A DNA stretch of 64,000 nt, taken from contig WHUZ01000016.1 in the NCBI GenBank assembly GCA_015179045.1, positions 806,001-870,000 of the forward strand. The letters run 5' to 3'. This document shows positions 47,457 to 56,963 of this stretch, piece after piece. Within the stretch, counting starts at the first letter, position 1. Each line of letters begins with the position of its first letter. The notes under the pieces are model-generated. The model made no database searches, was not told the DNA's origin, and saw nothing but the letters and a program-made list of their open reading frames with translations. Source of the DNA: Kalaharituber pfeilii. Taxonomy: Eukaryota; Ascomycota; Pezizomycetes; Pezizales; Pezizaceae. The position numbers and the translations under genes were made by a program.

Positions 47457-48519
47457 ATGGCATCAGCAAGCAGGACGATCATGGAAATAGCAACTGAATT
47501 CAATTTTGATATACTTGAGAGTGAGTTCTTCAAAATTACATTAGTTGAAGACCAGAAAGCTCCAGGGACTCGCAGTGTGTTCTATGCCCACAAAGAACTG
47601 CTTGCCTCATTGTCCCCAGAGTTGCGAAGACACATACATAATGAGATGAAAGAAGGCTTGAGTGGGGAGATGGTATTGCATGATGTGGACAAGGATACAG
47701 TCCAATGCTTTTTGCAATGGGCATACATAAAGGAATACACCGTGTATGCTGGACCCATTTCAAATTGCTATCAAAATGGCATGAAATTGTACTAATTCAA
47801 GTTAACCTAGTGACTGCCAGGAGATGGGAAGAGCGCTTCTCTTGCACATAAAGCTTTACATCTTAGCCGACCGATTCAATATTACCTCCTTGAAAGATTT
47901 GAGCTTCGGGAAGCTCACTGCATTGTGTACTGAGGGACTGAAGCCAGATCCACGCCATGCAGCTCTTGTGTTGAGTGCTACAAAGTATGCAGTTGATAAT
48001 CTCCCAGCAGTGACTGAGAGACTTATAGCTTACCTCCTGGGCTATATTGCTTGGACACTGGACAAAGTACATGATCTGGCAGAATTCACTGAGCTGATTC
48101 AGGCCCATCCAGATGTAGCAGTTGCTTTATTCCATTTAAATCGGCCAGCAGAGCAGCCACCATGGAAGAAGGAGGCTAGAGTGCAGAATACGGCTACCTC
48201 TTTCATACTAGCTTGTCAGGGCTGCAATGAAACTGCAACTATTGCTCACATTTTTTGCACACGGCCTTCATGTCGTGAAAGTTGGAACATCAAAAACTGG
48301 GATAAAACTGACCGCAATGAGCTCCGCTGCCGTTCCTGCAAATTCACTGGGAGCCTAGAATATTACTGCGCCAACGCTGGATGCAGCGCAGGCAAAGTTC
48401 GTAGCAGGGAGCCTGGGAGATCTGGCAGACTGTGGGGACGTGTGGTCAGTATGATTTCAGAGGGGAAGGAGAGCAGGGGGAGAGGAGGACAGACTTTGGG
48501 CAAAGGAGAAAGCAGATAG
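47457..48519 (+). CDS. BTB/POZ protein with C-terminal cysteine module, duplicon copy 3
   Basis: Exons 47457-47743 and 47811-48519 share the intron position and phase of copy 2 and give 331 residues. The BTB part (FKITLVEDQK, FYAHKELLASLSPELRR, VQCFLQWAYIKEYT, LLLHIKLYILADRFN) and the two Cys groups (CQGC..CTRPSC, CRSC..CANAGC) are intact. After the last Cys pair the protein differs from copy 2: about 45 extra residues rich in Gly, Arg and Ser come from a 243-bp insertion at 48380-48622. Without the insertion the protein would end about seven residues after YYC. The 5' flank is homologous to the other duplicons. Confidence 0.85.
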
Positions 48520-48622
48520 CTTCGAATCAGTGGCAGGGCAGCAAGGTCAGCCTTGTGCCATGCCGCAACAGGGATTATTTCTTGGTAACTGACATGACTC
48601 AAATCGCAGAAAGCTCTTGAAA
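48380..48622. mobile_element. 243-bp insertion forming the new C-terminus of BTB copy 3
   Basis: It is flanked by TGCGCCAACGCTG (48367-48379) and TGCGCCAACCGCTG (48623-48636), alike except for one C. Sequence after the second repeat resumes the homology with the 3' end of BTB copy 2 (GCTAATAGCGG). No poly(A) tail or inverted ends are seen, so the type of insertion is unknown. Confidence 0.65.
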
Positions 48623-48981
48623 TGCGCCAACCGCTGTGAGCAGCGCTAATAGCGGTTGCAGAAGCGGACAGCCACAGCTCTACAGCACTCTATGTTATTG
48701 TACAGAATTCTGTAGTGTGATTCCATGTCGTTATGTGTGTTTCTATGTTGTCATGTCCAAGTTCATGAATATTCGTGTAAAGTCATATCTGCTTACTCTG
48801 GTTCACACACACTCTTTTATATATAGCCCTTCACTTGCCTGTATGTTGTCTTGTCTTCGTCGGTCAACGTACGCTCACTCTCTCCCTCTAGTGTGCCTGT
48901 ACATCTGTGACCTCGTAGTCCCCGCGATCGTTGTCTTCATTTTACTGACCCACTTGGCGGCACGCGATCACAGATATTGTT

Positions 48982-48988
<7 letters not shown>

Positions 48989-49019
<31 letters not shown>
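48989..49019 (+). repeat. 31-base A-run
   Basis: A 9-base T-run (48980-48988) is followed by 31 A, directly before the degraded LINE. It may be the tail of an earlier retro-insertion or a simple repeat. I found no target duplication. Confidence 0.7.
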
Positions 49020-49021
<2 letters not shown>

Positions 49022-49127
49022 ACACTTTGTCATGCCTGAGGGCGTAGACGAAGTGTCTTGGGGAAGAAAGTGTGAGAAGGTGGAGGTGAGGTGGAGGAGG
49101 TACAAGGGGACGGGAGGACAGGAGGAG

Positions 49128-50035
49128 ACAGGGCGGAATGGGAAGCTTCCATTGAGTGGGCCACCAAGTTCATGGCGAGAGTAGCCACTGATGGGAGGGG
49201 GGTTCTGGAGTGGGATGGGCAAGGGGGGGAAGGCATGGGCAGGGGGGCCACGGTATAGGATGGGGAAGTCAAGGGACTGGAAAGGGACTGGAAAGGGACT
49301 GGAAAGGGCAGCATTGGCACCGGCACCGTAAAGATACTGACAGACTCCCAAGCCGCGATAGCCGCAGTGAGGAAGGCAGGCAGGGGGGCAAGGCCAGAAC
49401 GGCGGACCTGAGGTGGGTAGCGATGGAAATTGCGAGTAAAAAGAAGGCGGGTGGAGAGGTGAAGCTTATGTGGGTAAAAGTACATATAGGCATCGAAGGA
49501 AATGAGAGGGCGGACGAGGAGGCCAACAGTGCAACGAGAAGAGGCAGGTCAATGGTTACAGAGGAGGGGCTGAGGCGAAATGGAAGCAGCTGAAGACGGC
49601 AGAAAGGAGGGTGGTGGTGCAGGCGAGCGGCCACCATTTTCACGAGGTTGAGAATGGAAAGGGAATGACGACTGATTGGGAGATAAGAATTGGCAAGAGG
49701 TTGGGAGCAGAGTGCGAGTGCGGAGAGGAACAGACAGCAGACCGTCTGGCTTTCAGATGTGAAGAGCAGGTGTACCGAGGGGAGTGGGGAAGGTGGGAGG
49801 ATACAGTATGGAGTGGATGGAGACGCAGGAGAATGCTGAAGAGGTGGACATCCTCGAGGAACTGTTCTATTCCTTGAACGCATAAACATGCGGGGGGTGG
49901 GGTAGGAGTCATGTAGATAGCTGCCCTGCCATGGCGAACAGCTGCAAGCGGGGTTATGTTAAAAAAAAAAAAATGTAGATAGCTGAATTTTTTCGTTTAT
50001 GCTTGCCCCCGAGCATCGAGGGTTCCCCTGACAGG
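49128..50035 (+). mobile_element. Degraded LINE: RNase H domain and 3' end
   Basis: Three consecutive frame pieces encode the end of an ORF2-type protein. TVKILTDSQAAIAAVRKAG carries an RNase H Asp. VKLMWVKVHIGIEGNERADE is the typical RNase H end of I/Tad1-type LINEs. CECGEEQTADRLAFRC is the usual C-terminal Cys motif. The frame changes in the GGGGGG run at 49383-49388 and again between the RNase H and Cys-motif pieces. Three tandem GGGACTGGAAAG units lie at 49271-49306. The 3' untranslated part (GGAGTCATGTAGATAGCTG, then ATGCTTGCCCCCGAGCATCG) aligns with the truncated copy at 38361-38510. The 5' part of the element is missing. Confidence 0.82.
49924..49972 (+). mobile_element. 49-bp retro-insertion nested in the LINE 3' end
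   Basis: It reads CCCTGCCATGGCGAACAGCT, then GCAAGCGGGGTTATGTT and 12 A. Exact direct repeats ATGTAGATAGCTG flank it (49911-49923, 49973-49985). The uninterrupted version of this site occurs in the LINE tail at 38361-38510. Confidence 0.9.
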
Positions 50036-50267
50036 CATCGGGGTCGAGGTACTGGTGGAGGTTGGCACTGGGAGTGGATGGCTCATACGTTGGGCTAGGC
50101 GGGTCATACGGAGATGATATGAAACGTAGTTGAAGGGGCCAAATACGCGTATAAACGACCCGTATCTCTCACTCTATTCTCTGAAAAGGTCGTATTTTTC
50201 ATTTTGCAGCACCCTAATTTCACCTACATATATATGAGTGCCAAGAGCTCTGAAAATATGCCTCATA

Positions 50268-51049
50268 CAGTCTACCCTTGCTTTACTGGGCTTCGCTATA
50301 CCGGAAACCTCTGCCTGCGACATCCGCTCCCCATACAAATAGCCAGGCCTTGCTGTACCGGACGCCCTAACAATTCCGGACCGGATAGAAACCTCCAGAC
50401 AAGTAACCCCCTGTCTCCTTACAAATAATATTTGATCTTAGGCTACCCCACTTCACACTTGGCTGTTATTACTGCTGCTGCTGCTGCTGCTGCTGCCACT
50501 GCTTCTGCTACTGCCGCTGCTACCGCTACTACCATCACTTGCTACAATGTTGTTTCAAGTAATGGAAACTGGGTACCTCATTGCTTCTTTTTCCATGTAC
50601 TATCATTTCTGAGATTGATTGTTAAGCACTTATCACTTCGTTTCAGGATTGACAAAGTAGATACAGCTACTGAACAGCTCTAAATAATAGGTTAGATACT
50701 TAAAATATTACAGTTAAGTTGGCATACTGTAATCTTACCAATATATCTTAAAAATATTTACCAAATTCACTTAACTTTTCTTTAGCATACTTTGGTTCTA
50801 GTCAAATTTATATTGATGCTTCTTAAGGCCTGATGTTTTCTAGATTTTGTGAGCAACACATATTGAGGTATTTGGCTGGATATGTAAACAAATTGATGTT
50901 TACTTTGTTCATTTCCTATTTCAGTATTATTTATTTTGCAAAATTTTCTCACGGCCCTATCTACCAAGCATTTTATTCTATACCGAAACCTTGCTATACC
51001 GGACAAAAATTGCCAGATTTCAGCTATCCGGTATGGCAGAGGTAGACTG
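50268..51049. mobile_element. 782-bp pogo/Tigger-like MITE
   Basis: The outer ends are CAGTCTACC on both sides in inverted orientation, with TA flanks (50266-50267, 51050-51051). Imperfect homology continues inward with CTATACCGG/CCATACCGG motifs, as is usual for pogo/Tigger ends. The interior has a GCT trinucleotide tract (50473-50530) and AT-rich DNA, and no transposase. A further end of similar character (CAGTCGAGCCTGTTATATTGG, minus strand) lies at about 51243-51263 with no partner seen. Confidence 0.72.
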
Positions 51050-51967
51050 TATTTCCAAGGCTTGAATACCCCCTACTGGTTGCGAGTTTGTGGAATCTGA
51101 TTAATAAAATTCTCATATTGGATCCTGTCATCTTGGATAGCCTGTCTTATTTGGATTAACATTGCCGGCCAAGGCAAATTGGTTGAGTAAGTATTATTGG
51201 ACATTTGTCTTATTGGATACAACCCTCCGGCCCCGGCCTTATCCAATATAACAGGCTCGACTGTAGGAGCACTTGTGATAGCGATAAGAACGTTGAAAAT
51301 GCCAGCACAGCCTTAATCCTCATCTGGGCATCCACGGGTACACACTACTTAGAAAATGTCATTATTCTATGGTCAATGGAGTAGCACTCCAGGGCATGTA
51401 TGAACCGCCAGCGGGAAGATCTGGCGAGAGAATATATACTTCAGCGTTCGGCATAATGAGACAAACCCTCTGGAGGTCCAGTTCACTCAAAGGCATCTTG
51501 TGTTTCATGCTTACTTTCCAAACTTTCCAATGCAACTGGGAATGTGCTTCCAAGATAGTAGTGTCAGGACGTTGTTGATAATAACTGGTGGCCATAATTA
51601 TTTATGTTACACCCGCGCCAGGAATGGGTTTTACATTGGGCCGGCATGTCGATCAGAGTTGTAGTTGTGACGCAAAGATCCAATATTTCGAGGAAACGGT
51701 ATAGATTCGAGTGTCTCTGTGAAGCCAATCTGCCTGCTCAAGAGGACGATTGAGAGTGGAATAAAGTGGCATATGACGGGAGGGGGATGCTGAGCACCGC
51801 ATTCTAGCTGCTACGTGCCTCAACTCCAAATCAAAGGAGTTTCGATGTACACACAGCATGCTTTCTTTTCTGGCCCATCCCATCCTCACCGGACTAATGA
51901 TCGGCGAATCAACAACATGAATTGCAACCTAACACGAAGTCAATGGCTACAAAAAGATCAGAAGTAC

Positions 51968-52027
51968 GCCCTGCCAGGGCGAACAGCTACAAGCGGGGTC
52001 ACGTGATATTAAAAAAAAAAAAAAAAA
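51968..52027 (+). mobile_element. 60-bp retro-insertion with poly(A)
   Basis: It reads GCCCTGCCAGGGCGAACAGC, then TACAAGCGGGGTCACGTGATATT and an A-run. Direct repeats GATCAGAAGTAC (51956-51967, 52028-52039) flank it, with matching A residues before each. It has the same tail family as the insertions at 47188 and 49924. Confidence 0.9.
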
Positions 52028-52039
52028 GATCAGAAGTAC

Positions 52040-55000
52040 AACGTCGTCTTGACTGCGAGTCTCAGCCCAGCGGGTTCACAATCGATTTTCATCAACGTCT
52101 TGATGATCTGGAGTTTATCACCCACTGTTGAATTGTAAATCACTCATGATTATATTGAACTGGCAGTCCCTGTATAAGTTTGTTTGTGTTATCAATTAAG
52201 TACATTTGCCCGGGTGCCTCATGAGCAGCACTTACGATCATTCCTACGCTTATATTCATCAGCCTCAATCTGGCGCTACACGTGCAAGTTTCCGTACAAT
52301 TGCAATGGCATGCTCAAATCCAACATTAATCAACTTGTGGTACTTCAGGGATTACAATTTGAGGAATGCTTATCGGGAAACCAAATCGTACCTTCTGCAG
52401 TCAGGGCTCGGCTCCCAATTCTCTGCACTTTTCTCCGCAATCTCCACGCTCCCCACGCCGCTCCCCACTCTCACATGTCTCTTTCTTGAGGCACAGGAAC
52501 CTCATGTCTGCCCCTGGCATTTCAAATCCGCGCCCTGGATCGGTTGTGTCTCTAGTGTAGTGCAGGGTGTCCACTTGGGTTGTGTGGGTAGAAAAAACAA
52601 ACCCTTAGTTCACAATTCACAGGGGAAACACCTGTGGTTGCATGGCAAACAAAGTGCACTCAGTGTAAGTCATTACCTTTTCTCCGGACTAGGTCCTGTG
52701 CAATCATAGCCAAACGAGTTGGTTAGCAATGTACTGAGTTCTACCGGATATTGCGCACTTTCGGAACATGAGAATTTTTGCAGTAGTGACTGCAATTCAT
52801 GTGCGAGTATTATGAAACTTTAGGATAATGTTTCAACATATTCTGAAATATATCCTGTGCCTCAGATTCCATCTTTCAGAGGATAACATGGTGTACTGCA
52901 CTAAGATATACCTATTAGGCAATAGGAAATCTCTGCTTATAAAATTAAATATAGACCAGCTAGAGTGCTAATATACTTAACTACATATTATTAAATGCCT
53001 ATAATTATATAGACTTAGTACTATTGCTAATATAAGTATTATAGCAGAAGTACTAATTGAAAATACTTAGTAATAGTAGCAATTTAATAGTAATAGAAGT
53101 AGATAGACTAATAAAAGATATAATACAAGTAGAAAAAGGTTTTACAGCTAAAGTATATAATAGAAATTTTATTTTTAATAGTTTTACAACTTTATATAAT
53201 AACTAAAAGTATATAAAATAGTATTCTACTATTTATATTTAGTATAATATAATAAGATATATAGTAAGTATATAAAATTTTATAATAAAGTAAATTATAT
53301 CTATAATTATAAGTAATAAGTTTAGTACTAATATAAGTTTTATAAAAGAAGTAGTAATTAAAAATATTAAAAAAAAATAATAATTTAAAAGTAATAAAAA
53401 AAAGTAAGCTAATAACTATAAAATAAATTAAAATATATAGTAAAAAAATTTTTTTAATAATTATAAAACTTTATATATTGAACCTTAGGACAACTCTAGA
53501 TACTTGGCCATATTGCTACTTTGAGCAATAATAGCAGCCTATAACAAGGTTAGGAAATGAGGAATGTAAGCAACCAAAAAAGTACCAATTGCTAATAGAA
53601 TATTAAGACGTGATTCAACAACATAGGGGAATGACAGAACGTGTTCAGCGTCACCTGGACAGCTGGAAGCAAATACTCGCTGTCGCGTGGCTTGCAAATT
53701 CTCGCGATCATCGTGGTATGCAACACGAATGCGGCCTTACATCCGGCCACCCGAGAGACATACTGTATATCCAACTTCGTTCACAGCGTTCGGACAGTCT
53801 TTGAAAATTTTCGGTTTCATGTGAAAATACCCCCCTGAGTCGCTCCGTGTAACTGGTATCAGTGATGACTTTTCCTAAGAGCCTGGTTATATCACCGTAC
53901 TATACTCCATTACAGGTCGGGGTAAAGTACCCCGTTCATGCAATTTTTGGGGTAGGCTTGTGGGGTGGGAGGGTGTGCACGTGGTTGCAGGCGATAAGGT
54001 CCTGTGTGATGTCTCCTATGGACCTCTATTATAGCCATGGCAGGCATGTAGAAACCACCAGAAAAAATTAATATGGCGTAATATAAAGTATGATTGCAAC
54101 AGATAAGGCTCAAACAGGCATATAGAGTGGAAAGAGCATGCAAAAAAAATTAATTTAGGATATCATAGAAACGTCGCTGAATGCTGGTATGAGCAGTAGC
54201 AATAGGACGAAGGCATGAAATTATGAATGCATACGCTTGAACCTGTCAGTTAAATTATTGATTAGTGTTGCCCGATATATTCTGTACCACGTGCTTCCCC
54301 AAAGTACATATTTATACGTATCCATATGCTCAGCTGCGTCATGTGTCGCACTACATGCGTTTCTGTTCGAATAATCGACCGCGACACGGAACGCACAATT
54401 GAAGCTCTACTATTCTCCGCATACGTCAAACTTCACTGAGCTCTCGAAAAGAGGTACAGAATAAATTTAGCTCTATGTATCAAATGCTCCTTAATTACTA
54501 GAGCTTCACCGACTATAAATCGGACTTCCCTAGAAGTCAGTGGTACTTCTTTATCGCTAATTCTAACTTTCTCTCGCAACGCTTGTCGGTATTTGAGGAA
54601 TGCAGTCCACAAGCGAGCAAGAAGAGCGCAGGCCACAAGCCGAGATGTGTCAAACATACCCGAGTGGGATATAAAACTTCAGGTCTGAGTCTCACGACCC
54701 CGCGGGGCTGGTTTGGGGCAGGAAATCCCTGGTACTGGAGAAACGGAGGATCTCACATCCGTCCCATTGAATCATGACGCATCTAGCTGACTGCAAAAAG
54801 CAAGTCTATCTGTAAGTACATATTAGTAGTGGCTATAGGCTAAAGCGAGCTTCCTCCTCCATTCTTGGGCACCACTACGTGCGATTGTCTCGAGTCGAAT
54901 TCATACGGGTACTTGATGCAGCCTGACTGAGGTTGGGGCAGCTTATGCGCAGGCTTGGCGAGGTGGTCCTGGCGGAATAGAGGTTTGCACAGTCAGATAG

Positions 55001-56067
55001 AATTGCTCAACGGTGAATTCACAAAGTCTGATCAATGCGGACTCTCAGTGTCCAACCACCATAGCCTTCGTTTGTTGAGTCTGATTAAGCCGCTCCAATG
55101 CCAACTCGTATCTGTAAATTGAGCACTTGCACCTGCTTCGTCACCACTCAGCAGCTTTGGGAGCTTGGCAGCGACCTCTCACCTTGACAGAGTAAATTAG
55201 TTATAGGGCTCATCTATCCGGCCCGGTCCATCCCGCATAAATGAGTTCCCACTTGCTCATCCAATCTCATCTTCCTTCAGGCTCAGGTGAGACATTCGGA
55301 AAACCTGGATTCTAAAACCAAATATCTGCTGCACAACTCGCTCTACCCCGCGCACGGGACTAACCCCTCGCAGCTGGCCGAGTTTTTCGATTTTCGGCCT
55401 GGGATACCCTGGCAATTTCTTAGGCAAAACACAAGTAGGTCGGCTTGGGGAGTAAACAAACTGGGGGCTGACTTCGTGAACTGCACCGTCACACCTTCCG
55501 CGATGCGAATATATGCTAATTACGATTCTGAAAAGGAAGAGGAACTAATGACAAGTAGACTGTGACCTGCCCATTACCAGGTTTGCATATGATGTGCAGT
55601 AGTTAATGCATATGCTGACGCACCGAAATCACAAGCTAAATGAGGCTTTGATTGTCATGGGGCCGACCTGAAATGGCCTAGTGCATTACCATATTTGTAA
55701 ACCGTTATGCTCATCTGGTCTCTCGCTGCTGAGTGCGCTTTTTCTCATAATTCAAAATTTTTTTGAATGGTGGGCTCGTCGGCATCACGAGCTTCCATCT
55801 GAAGAGGGGAGGCGGGGATAACATGGTGAATGCGAAGGTGCGAATGTTGCCTTTCTGGTGTTGACGTCCTGGGCACTGCCGACACTTACTGTCGTCTGAA
55901 ATACTGGGGAAAAATTGTTCGTTGCGGGTTGGCTACTCCTGGCACGCTTCCCCTTTTAGGACAGCCTACCGAAACACTGTGAAGGTCAACTGCCAATACC
56001 ATGAAAAATTCACGATGAACAAAGTTTGGTGAAACTGCGAGAGAAGCCATGAGGCTGCGCACGGCAC
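52040..56067. other. Gene-free interval with an extremely AT-rich core
   Basis: From about 52930 to 53480 the sequence is almost only A and T, with TA-rich short words and no long open frame, as expected for an old repeat mutated by RIP. The rest has ordinary composition and only short open frames without motifs. I see no RNA gene that I could support. Confidence 0.55.
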
Positions 56068-56199
56068 ATGGGCGCTGTTAGCGATTCCGTTCACCCTATT
56101 ACTCTGGTGTGTTGCATCTGCCTTGAGGAAATGACCACTCCTGAATTCCAACATCTCGTGTGTGACCATCGAATATGTGTTAGATGCAACGTTTCATAA
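56068..56199 (+). CDS. Short open frame with half a RING finger
   Basis: The 43-codon frame contains CCICLEEMTTPEFQHLVCDH then RICVRC: C-x2-C, a spacer, C-x-H-x2-C-x2-C. These are the first six zinc ligands of a RING domain in the right order and spacing. The final C-x2-C pair is missing and a stop follows three residues after the sixth ligand. It could be a relic of a RING E3 ligase gene or one exon of a gene whose other parts I cannot see. Not a functional RING as it stands. Confidence 0.4.
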   Translation: MGAVSDSVHPITLVCCICLEEMTTPEFQHLVCDHRICVRCNVS

Positions 56200-56963
56200 A
56201 AAGAATTTCTACTGATATCGTTGTGCATGGCTCAGGAACAGTGTCAAAGGGCAACAAGTGACATGTTGCTAGCCCGCAAGCAATCCCTGTCCTCAAAGGG
56301 TATAAAAAAATTAGTATGAGACCTGATTGGTCTGTGTCACTTCCTGCCAAATTTAAACCAAGAGCCACAAATATTCTTCCCTTAACGACGAGCCAACGAG
56401 GTTGTAGCATTGAATAAGCTAGATATTGTTTTGGCGATCAGAAGATGTCGTCCCGTTCCGACTTTTGCAGCGCACCATGAGGGATAGTGATATTCAGGCA
56501 CAGGGCGCACGGGGACTTCTTTTCTCGACTTAGCACACGATTCTTGTGCAACTACGAAAATATATCATGATGGAAAGCAGCAAGGCAAAATGCAGTTGAT
56601 AAGCCGATGTTCCTTGCAAGTGACTCTGGTTGGCATTTCCGAAGCCGCTCCGCACTCCAACTATCACAAATGCCCTCATACTGGTCAGGCCGGGGCACAC
56701 TGGAACATGAGGGAAAATGTCTTCCTCCTCCTGCTCGTCCTTAACCGGGGGCGGAAGGGGGGGGGGGAAGGGGGGGGTTAAAGTGATGTTTGATATCAAC
56801 TTAGTCTGTGGGTATATCAATTGTACCTCAAAGGCCTATAAGACTATGCTGGAACCCTCTTCGTCTTCTCATCATCAAGAGGATTCAAAAGGTGTCTTGA
56901 ACATCTTAACGTACTGTTCTCCACTGATTCTTCCCTTGAGAATTCCTTCGACAGACCGGCGCA
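56200..56963. other. Upstream region of the carboxylesterase gene
   Basis: A G-rich tract lies at 56747-56778. I see no gene, and no promoter element that I can single out with confidence. Confidence 0.5.

Noticed and set aside
40822..48519. BTB copies as retrocopies of mRNA
   Set aside because: Both intact copies keep the intron at the same position and phase, and the homology includes 5' flanks, so they arose by DNA duplication.
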